The position numbers and the translations under genes are program-made. Of a DNA stretch of 64,000 bases, positions 1 to 13,360 are shown piece by piece (positions within the stretch are counted from its first letter, which is position 1; each line of letters opens with the position of its first letter). Source of the DNA: Larus michahellis (taxonomy: Eukaryota; Chordata; Aves; Charadriiformes; Laridae); contig NC_133913.1 in assembly GCF_964199755.1 (NCBI RefSeq), positions 8,844,201 through 8,908,200 on the forward strand, written 5' to 3'. Under the pieces are notes generated by a model. It made no database searches. It had not been told where the DNA came from and saw only the letters and a program-made list of their open reading frames with translations.

Positions 1-735
1 GTCCCTGGAGCCTTCTCTTCTCCAGGCTGAACAACCCCAGCTCTCTCAGCCTGTCCTCACAGGAGAGGTGCTCCAGCTTGAACATCTTCATGGCCCTCCT
101 CTGGACCTGCTCCAACAGGTCCATGTCCTTCTTGTGCTGAGGACGCCAGAGCTGGACACAGTACTCCAGGTGGGGTCTCACCAGAGCAGAGTAGAGGGGG
201 AGAATCACCTCTCTGGATCTGCTGGCCATGCTTCTTTTGATGAAGCCCAGGATGCGATTGGCCTTCTGGGCTGCAAGCACACATTGTTGGCTCATGTCCA
301 GCTTTTCATCCACCAGTACCCCCAAGTCCTTTTCCACAGGGCTGCTCTCTATCACGTCATCCCCCGGCCTGCATTGATAACGAGGATTGTCCCTACCCAA
401 GTGCAAGACCTTGCACATGGCCTTGTTGAACTTCATAAGGTTTGCTCGGGCCCACCTCTCCAGCTCGTCCAGGTCCCTCTGGGTGGCATCCAGTCCCTCT
501 GGCCTGTCAACTGTACCACTCAGCCTGGTGTCATCTGCAGACTTGCTGAGGGTGCACCTGCTCCCACTGCCTGTCACTGATGAACATATTGAACAGCACT
601 GGTCCCAGTATGGATCCCTGAGGGACACCACTTGTCACCCCTCTCCATCTGGACATCGAGCCATTGAGCACTACCCTCTGGATGTGACCATCCAGCCAGT
701 TCCTTATCCACTGAACAGTCCTGGCAAGCAGGATA
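1..735 (-). mobile_element. CR1 LINE fragment (3' part of ORF2), minus strand
   Basis: Read on the minus strand, this stretch encodes the end of a CR1 reverse transcriptase. The part near 550-720 reads WIRNWLDG followed by [19 protein letters not shown], the block just before the catalytic FADD motif. The rest, toward position 1, matches the typical CR1 C-terminal region (tail of ORF2, [13 protein letters not shown]-like). Several frames are used, so the copy is broken. The left edge is cut by the window start. The right edge, near 735, is where CR1 similarity fades into AT-rich DNA, which suggests 5' truncation. Confidence 0.9.
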
Positions 736-3320
736 CTTTTTTGATACCTTTTGTCCATCCAAAAGGAAAAAAAATCCTTTTCCACAGAACAAGTCCTGGT
801 CAAGATCCATGATGCAGAGGAGATTCTAAGCAAATAAATATTCCCCATAGAGAACAGCAGTGACTGTCTAAAGCTCAGTGAAGAGTAAAAATGGAACAAG
901 AGATCACCAAACATCTACCCTCACATTCAGCCTCTACAGTGTTCCTTCTATCCTGTCTTTACTATTCATGCCTTCCTAATGAACTTAAAAAAAGACCTGT
1001 ACATCTCCAATTAGAAAAGTCATTAATAAAAAAGAATAGACACTGACGTGATACACATCAGTCGATATTTTTGTATTTATAAAACACACTGAGTATTTTT
1101 GTATTTACAAGGCACACCAAAAGAATATAAAAATCAAGGTAAAGAATGGCAAGCCAGGAAAAAACTTGCCTTTTTTTTAATATGGAAATTTTAATCGAAA
1201 GACTTGATGCATTTTGCTATTATTTTTAACTTGCAGGTATATTCCCTCATTATACATCTGTCAGTTTACATGATTAAAGTGTATGGTATGGGATAATCAA
1301 GAAGAACTGATTCTTTAGGCATTCAACCCAGTAATTTACATTGTAATGGATATGTGATTTCCTGGTTTATTTATCTGTTACTGCAAGACAACATTAAAAC
1401 TTACTTACCAATTCAGGATTTCCAGGTATGCATGTGGCCTTTAAACTCTTGTAATGAGCAGTGGAGCAGATCTATTTTTTCTAACCTGCCTGAAAGGTTG
1501 TTCTTTAAAGGACTCAGTGTCTTCTTCTGGGAAAGCTTCTCTTGTACAAAAAAGCCTGAGCTAATAAAGTCCTCTGCCAATTAAAGAAACGAAAGGGGAG
1601 AGGAAGCTTATTATCTCTAATTATCTCCAATAATTATCTCCAGATGACAATTTATATGTATAATTCTATGTAGTAGAAACAGAGACTGAAATGACATCAA
1701 GGGAATAAAGACCATAACGGAAACTATACCTGTCATGCTTTGTACAGAATAACAAGTGTCTTTTCTCTAAAATGTATTAGAAAGACAAGACTAGATAGGA
1801 ATTACATTTGCTGAATTTTTTTGAATTCTGCAGTTTTATTTTGAATGAAAATAGACATTTTGAGAATTATATATATATAATTCTTTTTTAAAAAAAGTCT
1901 CCTTCAGTTTACACATCTAAACATTAAAATGCAGGGATTGGTTCATGTTTAAGAAATCTAAATATAGACATCTATGTAAATGTGTCTACCATAAGTATTT
2001 GGAATGCAGATTTTATTTTCTAGGCAGGCACTCAATGTCATCTTAAATGTCATTGTATCTATCTAATGACAAAACTGCCTCCAGAGATGATGACATATTA
2101 CAGTATATATAGTATACATATATATATAGTGTATATATAAAGTATATATACTATCACATGTGAGTATGTATACTAATGTCAGGTACAGCACAGCTTCCTT
2201 TGAAAGAAAAAACCAGGAAAATATACAGAGAAATATCCTTGTATTCTAATACAGTTCCCATTGTAAACAACTGAAGAACCAGGAGTATGGAATACATTAC
2301 AGACAGAAGACAACTCACAACTAAGATATCATCGGATGTACTGGATGTGTCACTACAAAAACTGACACCACTCAATTTCCTTTCTTTTCTGGTCATGTTT
2401 ATTCTTCCTTCTAGAGAGGTTGTTACATCTTAGATGGTACTCTCCTAAATAATCCCAAGGTACAGCACAGCTAGTCAAAGCACCTGGCAACAGAAAATTT
2501 CATTTAGAAAAACTAAACAACACAAACCAAAACAAAACGTTCTTTGCTGGACCAATTACTCTGCCTATATGAAAAAACAGTGAGAGATGGAAAGGTAATA
2601 GCAAACACTTACTTTTCATTTGAAACAATCTCTATTGCAAAGCTTTGAGTATGATTAATAAGTAAATGATCAATTGCAATTATTCCCCAACTGATTTTTT
2701 TTTAAATACGAAGTGTTATTCTATCAAAGAAAAACTGGGGTGGCATTGTTTGTGAATTCTGTCTATCAAAGATTTTTACTGGACTGTAATTTTTTCTCTC
2801 TTGTAAATGTTTTTTTCCATTAAAAAATTCCAGGGATTCAAACAAAATTTAAAGTTTGATGGATCAGCCTGCAGTTCCCAAGATCGTCCTTCTTGCCCAT
2901 TTTGAGGATGGATGCAATAATTGCATTTTGAAGGCTTTGCAGACTTCCCCTCATTCCATGAGCTTTCAAAGAGAGCAGAGTTAATTAAATGAAGCTATTT
3001 GCAACCACGTTCAATGAAAGTGAAGTAAAGCAATCTTTTTACAAAAGTTTAACTATTAGAATGAGTTAGGTCTAGTTAGTATAACTGACAGCATTAGTAT
3101 GTGAAGTATAACTGAATTTTGCCTTAATAGAATTAGACAAAATACAATTATCCACCTCTCCCAAATAGTAAAATAGCTTAATGGGCTTAAGCAAATACAG
3201 GCCCTAACTATTGAAACAAGATAATAATCACAAAGGAATGCAAAGCTCTTTGGAAGTACCTGGGACAAATAGATTGTGAAAGCCAATAATGGTGACAGTA
3301 TACCAGAAAGCACCAGTAAA
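736..3320. other. Gene-free AT-rich DNA
   Basis: No coding, RNA or repeat family is recognisable here apart from the TA-rich simple repeat listed separately. The short open frames are isolated and lack recognisable domains. Confidence 0.6.
2104..2153. repeat. TA-rich simple repeat
   Basis: An imperfect run of TATATA interrupted by AGTATAC and GTGTATA steps. It is a low-complexity microsatellite. Confidence 0.85.
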
Positions 3321-3324
3321 ACTC

Positions 3325-5455
3325 ATGATCATAGGCCCTTGTTCTCATGGGGGACTTCAATCACCCTGATACTTTCTGGAAAGGCAACACAGCCAGGCAC
3401 GCATAGTTCAGGAGGTTTTTGCAGAGCATTGATCATAACTATTTGGTGGTGGAGCAACCCATGAGGAGAAATGCACTGCTGGACTTTGTGCCGACACACA
3501 AAAAAAAGGACTACTTGGGGATGTGAAGGCTGGGAGTAGCCTTGGCTGCAGTGACCATGAGATGGCAGAGTTCAAGATCCTGTGTAGAAGAAGCAGGGCA
3601 AAAAATAGACTTAAAACCCTGGACTCCAGGAGAGCTGACTTTGGCCTTTTCAAAGACCTACTTGGAGGAATCCCATGGGCTAAGGCTCTAGAAGGAAGGG
3701 GGGTGCAAGGGAGCTGGTTAACATTCTAGCACCACTTCCTCCAAGCTCAAGATCATCACATGAGGGGATCAAGTGCATTACTATGAGTAAGAAATCAAGA
3801 AAAGGAGGCAGGAAACCTGCATGGATGAGCAAGGAGCTTCTGGAAAAACTCACATGGAAAAAGGAAGTTTACAGAATGTAGAAAAAGGGACTAGCCACTT
3901 GGGAGGAGTATAGGAATGTCATCAAAGTATGCAGGGATGCAGCGAGGAAGGCAAAGGCACACTTGGAATTCAATCTGGCAAGGGATGTCAAGGACAATAA
4001 GAAGGGCTTCTTCAAGTACATCAGGAGCAAAAGGAAGACTAGGGAAAATGTGGGCCCACTGCTGAATGAGGGTGGTGCCCTGGATGCTGCCTTTTCTTCA
4101 GTCTTTACTCCTAAGGCTGGCCTTCAGGAGTCTCTTACCCTGGAGGTAAGAGAGAGAGTCTGGAGAAAGGATGACTCTCCCTTGTGCGAGGACAATCGGG
4201 TTAGAGATCATTTAGGGAAACTGGATATTCACAAATCCATGGGCCCTAATGGGGTGCACCCACTAGTGCTGAGGGAGCTGGCAGATGTTATTGTGAAGCC
4301 ATTCTCCATTATGTTTGAAAGGTCATGGAGAACAGGAGAGGTGCCTGAGGACTGGAAGAAAGCCAATCTTCACGCCAGTCTTCAAAAAGTGCAAGAAGGA
4401 GGACCCGGGAAACTCCAGGCCAGTCAGCCTCATCTTGGCCCCTGGAAAGGTGACGGAAGAGCTCATTCTGGACGTCATCTCTAAGCATGCAGAGGAAAAG
4501 AGGGTTATCGGGAGTGGTCAACATGGATTCAGCAAGGGGAAGTCATGCTTGACCAATCTGATAACCTTCTATGATGGCATGACTGGCTGGGTGGATGAGG
4601 GGAGAGCAGTGGACGTTGTCTACCTGGACTTCATCAAGGCTATTGACACTGTCTCCCATAACATCCTCATAGCTAAGCTGAGGAAGTGTGGGTTAGGTGA
4701 GTGGACAGTGAGGTGGATTGGGAACTGGCTGAATGACAGAGCTCAGGGGGTTGTGGTCAGCAGTGCAGAGTCTAGTTGGAAGCTGTAACTAGCGGTGTTC
4801 CCCAGGGGTCAGTACTGGGACCAGTCTTGTTCAACATCTTCACCAACGACCTGGGTGAGGGGACAGACTGTACCCTCAGCCAGCTTGCTGGTGACACAGA
4901 ACTGTGAGGAGTGGCTGACGCACCAGAAGGCTGTGTCGCCATCTAGTGAGACCTGGACAGGCTAGAGAGTTGAGTGGAGAGGAAGCTAATGAAGTTCACC
5001 AAGGGCAAATGTAGGGTCCTGCACCTAGGGATGAATAACCCCATGCACCAGTGCAAGTTAGGAGCTGACCTGCTGGAAAGCAGCTCTGCAGAGAGGGACC
5101 TAGGAGTACTGGTGGACATGCCAGTTGACCCTGAGGCAGCAATGTGCCCTTGTGACCAAAAAGGCCGATGGTCTCCTGGGGTGCATTAAAAAGAGCGCGG
5201 CCAGTAGTAGGTTGAGGGAGGGAAGTTATCCTCTCCCTCTACTCTGCCCTGGTGAGGCCACATCTGCAGTACTGTGTCCAGCTCTGGGCCCCCCAGTTCA
5301 AGAAAGACAAGGAACTACTGGAGAGAGTCCAGTGGAGGGCTACGAAGATGACCAAGGGAATGGAGCATCTCTCTGATGAGGAAAGGCTGAGAGACCTGGG
5401 TCTGTTTAGCCTGGAAAAGCCTGGGAGGGGATCTCATCAGTGATTATCAATATCT
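3325..5455 (+). mobile_element. Decayed CR1 LINE, endonuclease to reverse transcriptase
   Basis: Plus-strand CR1 ORF2 remains. Endonuclease-like sequence starts near 3325. The linker and RT begin near 3960 (FNLARDVKDNKKGFFKYI). RT blocks follow at about 4360-4790, including GQHGFSKGKSCLTNLI and VYLDFIKAIDTVSHN, and then the C-terminal region to about 5455. The frame changes repeatedly. The sequence at the FADD position (about 4880) reads LAGDTEL, so the catalytic aspartate pair is lost. The copy is truncated at both ends and has no 3' microsatellite. It is inactive and older than the copy at 57-61 kb. Confidence 0.9.
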
Positions 5456-6089
5456 AAATTCAGACTCTGGAGTCTTCTAAAAGTGCATTTTTCTCAAGCA
5501 TTAGAAGAGACTTTACTGAAAAATAAAATTACTGAAAGAAATTAGTCCTGTGTCACTCAAACCACGACAACTGTCAAATGAGAACTCCTATTTTTTTTCC
5601 TAATTCCTAATAATTCTTTTTATCTGGAAAGTTATTCATTTCATGTTTTCTTTTCTTGCAATTTGGAGCATGGTTACAAAATTTGAGATTTACTTATGGA
5701 ATTAATTTGAGGTAATGTTTTTCTTCATCTGTTGATTTCAGTGAAACATATCGGGAATTCATATTTATATAAGTATGAAGACTTCTACTACCACTGTTTA
5801 AATTTCTCGGATCTCTCAGGAGTTAAGCATCTAAACTTAGATGCACTGAACTCAGACTTTCACTGCACAGGTAATATTAGGTAGTTTTATTTTCATCTGT
5901 CCATAAACTCTACATCAGAGGCAGAATTCATCTGAGTTTGGCCTTCTGAAATTGTTGTACTTTATGGAGCTTAGTACTAGGTATAGTACTGATTAGACGA
6001 TGTAAAAAACTGTATAAAGTTTATGACTTTGTTTCTTGGAGTGATCACAATTGCGTTCCTACCTTCTGTCCTTTTGAAGTCTATCTGGA
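5456..6089. other. Gene-free interval upstream of OR relic
   Basis: AT-rich DNA with no recognisable coding region. It may include the ancestral upstream region of the OR pseudogene that follows. Confidence 0.5.
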
Positions 6090-7026
6090 TGAACCATACA
6101 GAAAAGTTGGTAGAAGCAACTGCACCACAGTGACTGTGTTCCTTCTCCTGCGCCTCTTCAGGCATACTGAGATGCAGATCTTGTTTTACTTCATGTTTCT
6201 CCTGAGTTACACTATTACTATCATTGGCAACAGCCTTATCGTCGTTGTCACACTTCACCCAACCTTTTATACACCCACGTACTTTTTTCTCAGGGTCCTC
6301 TCCTTTATGGACATCTGTACAACTTCATCCATTGTACCCAAGATGTTAGTGAATTATCTGTCTCAGGACAAGAGCGTTTCCTACGTAGGCTGTGCTGCTT
6401 CCTGATTTTTCTAGCAGGAAGTTGCTGAGTGCTATCTTCTTGTTGCCATGGCCTATGACCATAACATGACCATTCACAGCACCCTGAGATACATAATTAT
6501 GATGAACAGAAGGGGTTGTTTTCTCCTAGTCCCGCTGTCTTTCCTCACTGGTAATGTTGTGTCGGTAGTGCAAACTGCTTGGGTGTACATATTGCCATTT
6601 TGTGAGCCTAAAAGATTAACCATTTCTTCTGTGGTATCACTTATTATACTTTTGTGCACTGAAACACCTCTGTATGAAATTCAGGACACGATGACTACAC
6701 TATTGGTCTTTTTCACCCCATTTTCTCTCATCCTTCTGTCCTATATCTTCGTCATCTCCAGGATTTTAACCATGCCCTCTGCAAAGGGAAGATACAAGAC
6801 CTTCTGCACCTGTTCTTCCCATCTCCTCATGGTGGTGCTGTACTATGGGACCGGGAGACTTATTTACCTAAGACACAAGTTCAGCTATCCACAAGATGCT
6901 GAAAAAGTTCTGACTTTAATGTACACAACCATAACTCCCATGTTAAATCCCATTATTTACAGCTCGAGAAATAAGGATGTGAAAAGGATTTTAAGAACAA
7001 TGATAAGAAAGGTGAGGAAAAGGTAA
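6090..7026 (+). pseudogene. Olfactory receptor pseudogene (class II-like)
   Basis: A G-protein coupled odorant receptor with all seven membrane segments still recognisable. An ATG at 6090 opens MNHTEKL with an N-glycosylation site (NHT). The frame then shifts near 6128. TM1 and TM2 follow (GNSLIVVVTLHP, TPTYFFLRVLSFMDI). Two in-frame stops, TGA at 6403-6405 and TAG at 6412-6414, fall just before TM3. The frame then continues to a normal end at 7026. The TM3 signature MAYDRYVAIC has decayed to MAYDHNMTIH, so the DRY-type arginine is gone. TM6 (FCTCSSHL) and TM7 (PMLNPIIYSSRNKDV) are well kept. With one frameshift, two stops and the lost DRY motif, it cannot encode a working receptor. Confidence 0.92.
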
Positions 7027-7939
7027 ATTTCTTACTGAAAACACAGAGAGTAAGATTCATGGGATAAATTCAGATATCAAAGGAAGACAAACGCAATGTT
7101 TCTGTGACGTCTTTGTATCCATTCTATTCAGCAAAGAAAAAAACCAGAAGTTGCAAGGAAAATATCACATGACCTGTTTCTTAGGGTGATAAAATCACAG
7201 CCTAAAAGATTCTACTTAACACCATTTAGTATAAAAGAGTCTAGAAGAATATTTATCCTACCTAACTGTACTACTTTGTCATTCAGCTCCAGAGAAAGAC
7301 ATCTAAAAGTAAATGTCTACATGTGAGGTAGCTGTCTTAGCTCTAATTATAGTAAATCAAGAGATAATCAAGTATATAGAAAAAATAATACAGTGCTCAC
7401 TCTGGAATACAGAAAGTGATTTGAATAATTATAAATGATATCTTTAGAATAAGTCATATGACAAGATAGATAACAATCGAAATATAAAACCTAAACTGAG
7501 ATGTAAGAAATTAGTGTAGATCTGTCAGTTGAAGTAAAAACTAAATAAACTTCCATATCCTATTTGTATTTTCGTAATCATTTATTAGTGATATCCTTTC
7601 TACCATTTTTCCAATATTTTTATTTCTTTTTCCAAGAGAAAAAAGTAAATATTTTTAGGGTTTTTTAAATTATAAATTTTCAGTTGTTATACCAAAGAGA
7701 AAAGTAAGAAAATAAAACCACTGAAAACTGAAGAAAACCCATTAATTCCTTTTCTTGGTCCAGTTTTATTGTCTTTGTTTTCTCTACTATGATTTCTCTG
7801 TTCTGGAAGTAATGTTCAAGCCTTCTTCATATAAGCTTCTGAGAAAAGCTATCAAGTTGGTGAGAGAAAGCACAACTAGACATGATTTTAAAGGTGATTG
7901 TAGTACTTACATCTAAAGGAAAAATGTTCAAAAGTTTAT
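7027..7939. other. Gene-free AT-rich interval between OR relics
   Basis: Nothing recognisable is seen here apart from short A/T runs. Confidence 0.55.
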
Positions 7940-8708
7940 AGGTATCAGTTAGTCCCAAACAATTGTCTTAAAAGCCCCTTCGACTTCTTTGTTCTTCAAC
8001 GTGTGTGATATCCAGCTGAGCACTTCCATGAAGCTCCACAGGGCGAGGAGGTTTTGCACATCCCTTCTACAGATGGTAGTTTGAAAACAGTTGACATAAT
8101 AAGGATGTAGGACAGGACAATCAACAGAAAAGGACTAATAATGAGCCTTGCAGACATAGTGAAGAGCACAGCCCCATTCTTGGATGTGTTTGTGCGTGCC
8201 AACTTCAGCACAGGAGAGCAGTCACAGATAAAATGGGTGATCTGGTTGCAGGCAGACTGAAGAGTGTTCTTTAAGTGCTCTGTGCCACTTCTGATGAAAA
8301 TGCCAATGATGTAAGAAGTGGATGCCGGAATAGCACTTCCTAAATTGCCAATGGCTGTGTAGTGCTTTTGGCAGCGTATGGCAACATAGCAGCCATGAGC
8401 CATGGCTTCCAGAGCACATCACCCTCTGAGTCCCAGGATGGTGAAGTGATACATTAGTGCTACACAGCATGATCTGGAGTAATTTTATGCTTCACAATGA
8501 GGTGAATCAGCAAATTGGGAATAAAACCGGTGATGTAACAACTGTCAAAGATCAGTTTTGCACAGAATAAATGCATGGATGTGTTTTCTTTAAAGAGCAT
8601 AATGATGAGGACATTGTCCAAAAAATGAATGTCCAGAAAATATAGGAAGAGAGGTCTCCAGCTTACCAATATTTGAAAATCAACCAGGATGAACTCACTG
8701 TTTGTCAT
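7940..8708 (-). pseudogene. Olfactory receptor pseudogene, minus strand
   Basis: On the minus strand the receptor starts at 8708 (MTNSEFILVDFQ). TM1 to TM3 run to about 8460, and the frame then shifts. A second open stretch, 8403-7996, has the TM3 end as MAHGCYVAIRC instead of MAYDRYVAIC, TM4 and TM5, and a degraded TM6. An in-frame TGA lies just before that MAHG. The region between TM6 and TM7 is missing: a TM6-like segment joins almost directly to the C-terminal NKEVEGAFKTIVWD encoded near 7950-7995. The stop, frameshift, internal deletion and lost DRY motif make this a clear pseudogene. It faces the other relic tail to tail, about 0.9 kb away. Confidence 0.88.
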
Positions 8709-9144
8709 ATGAAATCTAGTAATAGCCCACTTCAGAACCATCACCTTTAAAGACACTACGTGTGAGGAAGTATTAATAAATGGGAAAATTCCCTGTTGTG
8801 CAGATCAATATGAAAGCAAGCTTTCCCACTATTCATCTACTGTCATTTATTTCAAACTGAAAAGTATTGGCATTAAACAAATTATTATCAGCCATTGTTT
8901 AAAAGGGGTTCTTTTGATTTGCTCACTCCTCCTAGTTGGGATAGGGAGAGAATCATGAGAGTAAAAGTGAGAAAACTTGTGGGTTGAGATAAAGACAGTT
9001 TAATATGTAAAGCAAAAGCCTTGCACACGAGCAAAACAAGCCAAGGAATTCATTCACTACTTCCCATCCGCAGGCAGGTGTCCAGCCACCTCCAGGAAAG
9101 CAGGGTTCCATCACGTGTAAGTTATTTGGGAAGATAAACACCAT
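8709..9144. other. Gene-free interval
   Basis: Upstream flank of the minus-strand OR relic. No feature is recognised. Confidence 0.5.
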
Positions 9145-11640
9145 GGCCTTTCCTCATAGAGCAGGCTTCCCAATCCTTTGATCATCTTGGTGGCCCTTCT
9201 CTGGACCCTCTCTAGCCTGTCCACATCTTTTTTCTATAGCGGGAACCAAAACTGACACCATATTCAGGTGTAATGACTTTATCTCTGCTGGTGATGCCCT
9301 TGTTGATGCAACCCAGCATTCTGTTAACTTTCTTTGCCACAGCAGCGCGCTGTTCACTGTCCACCAGGACTCTCAGGTCCCTTTCCATAGAGCTGCTCCC
9401 CAGCTGGATAGTTCCCAGCCTGTGCTGCACTCATGGATTATGTTTTCCCAGATGCAAGACCTTACACTTGTCCTAGTTGAACTTCATAAGGTTCTTGTTA
9501 GCCCCCTCTTCCAGCCTATCCAAGTTTTCCTGCAGAGCGACTCTCTCTTCCGAAGTGCCCACTTCCCCACTCAGTTTGGTATCATCAGCAAACTTCATTA
9601 GGGTACACTTGATCCCATCATCCAGATCACTTATGAAGATATTAAGCAGCGTTGGGCCCAATATCAAGCCCTGGGGGACCCCACTTTTGACAGGTTGACA
9701 CCTCTGGGTGCAGCCTGTCAGCCAGTTCCCCACTCACCCACACAGACCACTTGTCTGAACTGTAATACGTCAGTTTCTCTAGGAGGAGGCTGTGGGAAAC
9801 CATATCAAAAGCCTTAGAGAAATAAAGGCAGACAATGTCCACTGCTCACCCCATGCCAATGGAGCAGGTTACTTTGTCACAGAAGGCGATCAGATTTGTC
9901 AAGCACAATTTGCCGTTGGTGAATCCATTCTGGCTTTTCCCAATCACCTGCTTCATTTGACTTGTGACGGCCCCCAGGAGGATTAGTTCCATAACTTTCC
10001 CAGGGACTGAAGTAAGACTGATGGGTCTGTAATATCCTGGGTACTCCTTTAAGCACTTCTTATAGATGGGGGTGATAGCCTTCTTCCAGTCTTCTGGGAC
10101 ATCCCCTGATCTCCACAACTTCTCAAAGATTATGGAAATCGGCTTCACAAAGACATCAGCCAGCTCTCTTAACATCCTCGGGTGGATATTGTCAGAGCCC
10201 ATCGATTTGTAAGGGTCAAGCCCCTGTAATAGTTCATATACCAACTCTTCCTTCACTGACAGTGGGTTTGTGTTTACATCAACCTGGATTGTTGTTCCCA
10301 AGGCCTGGGGCCGAGCAGTGCTGGAAAAGACAGAGGTGAAGAAAGTAATAAGAACCTCTGCCTTTTCAGCATTGTTGGTGACTGATTCACCTCTCTTATT
10401 TAACAGTTGGCCAATATTTTCCTTCTGTTTCTGCTTGTTGTTTACGTACCTTAAGAACCATTTCTTGTAGTTTTTGACATCTTTAACCAATTTCACTTTG
10501 AGCTGCACTTTTTGCTTTTTTAACTGCATTTCTGCACATCCTGGCAATGTCCTTGTAGTTCTCAATGGGTATTAATCTGCTTTTTCATCTCTGGTACGCT
10601 TCTCTTTTGGCTTTGAGCAGACGCAGAAGCTCACAGTTAAGCCAAGGGGGTCTCTTGTTCTGCCTTCTTCCCTTCCCTTTAAAGGGGATAAACTATTTTT
10701 GTGCTTCCAGGAGAGTGCTCTTGAAAAACTCCCAGCACTCACTATTGTCCATGGAAGTTTCCCACAAAATCCCTCCCAGCTGAGCTTTGAGCAAGCTGAA
10801 GTTTGCTCTTCTAAAATCTAAACCCTTTGTCCTAGCACTAACCTTCAGACTATCACGCACTGAGATATTACAAAGCAGGTTTTCTTGGTTTGTGACTAAC
10901 AAGTCCAGCAGAACGTCATTGCTGGTTGGCACATCTAACATTTATATGAGGAAACGGTCTTCTACACATTCCAGGAACTGGAAGAATGGATGACATGTGA
11001 GCTGCTGTATTGTTCTTCCAACAAATGTCTAGGTAGTTGAAGGCACCCATATGAAACAGGTTCTATTGACCTGAAGCTTTCTTAAGTGACCCAAATATTG
11101 CTTCATTGGCCTAATCATCTTGATTTGGAGGTTGATAGCAGATGCCTACTATGAGATCCCCCTTGGAGACGAGCCCTCTGATCTTGACGCAGAGGCATTC
11201 AGTGGGCTTCCACAATCACCATAGCTGACTTCTATACATTCAAGATTCTCCTTAACACAGAGCAAGACTCTTCCTCCTCTTCTTCCCTGCCTGTCTTTAC
11301 AAAACAGCCTATAGCCATCCATTGCAGTCCTCCAGTCATGTGAATTGTCCCACCATTTTTCAATTATTCCTATGATATCATAACTTTCTGACAGGGCATG
11401 GAGCTCAAGTTCCTCCTGTTTGTTCCCCAGGCTGTGTGCTTTGGTATACATACATGTGAGGTGGTTGGTCTTCTGGTTCTTATCTTGGGAGGCAGCTGAG
11501 GAACATTTGTCACTGCTCTGGTTGCCCGGCTTATTGCCCAGTTGGTTGCTATGGTGTGAGCATTGCCACTTTGGACCTAGCCTCCCAAGCCCCTCAGTTT
11601 AATGCCTTCCTCACCAAGTTGGCCAGACTGCTGTCCATGT
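9145..11640 (-). mobile_element. Long CR1 LINE, minus strand, decayed
   Basis: Read leftward from about 11450, this contains the AP endonuclease (KEELELHAL, WWDNSHDWRTAMDGYRLF) and a long linker/RT segment, 10565-9846. That segment holds [40 protein letters not shown] and [17 protein letters not shown]. The FADDTKLSG catalytic motif (about 9590), a thumb-like region and a C-terminal part follow, ending near 9145. Indels change the frame between blocks. The 3' end lacks the CR1 terminal microsatellite, so the copy is cut there or interrupted. The stretch at 11450-11640 is probably its 5' portion and is less certain. Confidence 0.9.
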
Positions 11641-12186
11641 GATGGGAGCACTGAAAGCTAGTTCAGGTGTACAAAGTGAACCTGATACCAGATGAGGATC
11701 TAAATACTGCCTCTATTGCTTACTGACAACGTAGCTCAAGCTAGAATTTTACTGTGGCAGAATTCAGCAGAAGAAATACAATCATGTCAGCTGAAAATGT
11801 GCTTTCCACATTAGTTTTACAGTTGAGCAGCACTACTTTCAAAGCTCTGTGGGACAGTGTTACCCTTGCTTTAAAAATCATGTGTAATCCATTAGGAATC
11901 TGTACTGTGTTTCATAATACTTTTCTTGGCATCCTCTTAGGATTTGTGTTTAGTTAATAACTTCTGAAAGAGAAGGACGAATCTCATGGCACTTACTTTT
12001 CTATCAATAATAGAGTTACATAGTCACAGAAATTAAGGCTGGAAAAGAACTTTGAGAATTCTGCTCTAAACCCCCTAATGCACAGTAGAAGTACATTCCT
12101 GTAATTCTGGCTAGGTATGTGATTAATTAATATTAAAAAAAGTGGTACTGAAATTTGGTTTTCAGTCTAATTATGCAGTATACTCT
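11641..12186. other. Gene-free interval with a possible CR1-like tail
   Basis: Between about 12010 and 12085 there is a stretch resembling the reverse-oriented 3' end of a CR1-type element (TCACAGAAATTAAGGCTGG-like). The match is short and uncertain. Nothing else is seen. Confidence 0.35.
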
Positions 12187-12191
12187 GTTGC

Positions 12192-13180
12192 TGTAAGGGA
12201 CGGACTGTAAATTCCCTGATGAGGGGCAGAAGGCCCTCCAAGCCTTCAATGGAACGCCTCAAACACTTGCAAGGAAATAAATAATGCAGGCCTGGCCTTC
12301 AAAGAACTGATAAGGCTCACACTTCTGGCACCTGAAAGTGTGCGAGAACTGTCTTGTGAAGACAGGATAGTTCTGCCACTCGTGTGGTGAGCTCACTAGT
12401 TCTCAGTTCTCCAGGCCATTGTGTCCAATGAGTGACCTTTGCTTCATTATCTGCGAAATGCATATGAAAGCGCACACCCCTGCATGTGCTAATGAAGATT
12501 ATAGAGATCATGCTAAACACGTATGACTATGGCACTCATCTCTCCACCCAAATCATGCTGCACTTCACCTGGGAGAAGGGAGAAACATGATACGAGGCTG
12601 TCCTCAGCAAGAGGGGTGGACCATGCTAATTCAGCAAACATAAAAGGGGAAAATAAGTGCCCCTAGGGGGAACAAAGAAGAAACAATAGAAGAAGATAGT
12701 GCCTGGGAAGATTCTTCCCAAGAAAGAAGACCGTGCCTGGGAAGATTTTTCCAAGAAAGAAGATTATGCCTGGGAAGATTCCCTGAAAAAGACGCTGGAA
12801 CCAGGACCGGTGATCTCTTTATCTCTGTCTTTTTCTCCGTCTTTTCCTTTCTCTATCCCTCAGTTTCTCTTTTCTCTTAGAATTAAGTAACGGTTAGAGT
12901 TGTTAAGTAACGACCTTAAGTACGACATTAAGTACTGCTTGCCATAAATTGTCCTATCCCTGTTGTTCAGTGACACAGTGCACACCTCACCACTTGCCAT
13001 AATTTGTTATATACCAAACCAATTATCATGGACTTGTTAAGACCTACACTAACCATTTTGGTAAGCTAATAAATGTTTCTATATGGATCTTGAGATTTAT
13101 CTCACCATAGTCTGCACCGTTGAGAATTTAGGAATCTGAAATCACTTACCCCCCCTCTTTATTGGGAGTGGGATGTGACA
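12192..13180 (+). mobile_element. Solo LTR, ERV, 5-bp TSD GTTGC
   Basis: A 989-bp element starting TGTAAGGG and ending GTGACA. It is flanked by the perfect 5-bp direct repeat GTTGC at 12187-12191 and 13181-13185. It is homologous along its length to the reverse-oriented element at 49200-50231. Shared blocks include the 5' end, the AATAATGCAGGCC segment, the block around GCATGTGCTAATGAAGATTA, the ACCAGGACCGGTGATCTCTTTATCTC block and the 3' end. Three imperfect AAGAAAGAAGA...TGCCTGGGAAGAT units lie at 12695-12790. A 5-bp TSD fits class III (ERVL) and some other ERVs. No internal region is present, so this is the product of LTR-LTR recombination. Confidence 0.85.
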
Positions 13181-13360
13181 GTTGCTTAATGAACCTTGAT
13201 ATTCAGTAAGCTTTTCTTAATATCTAACCTAGAATTCTACTGCTGAAATAAATCCGTTATCTTGTATTTCTTTTCCTGTGAGACATGAAGCAGAGGAGTA
13301 ATTTCATTTCTGCAACTGACTTTTATGTACATAAGAAGCTCTTGGTTTGTTCTTCATATT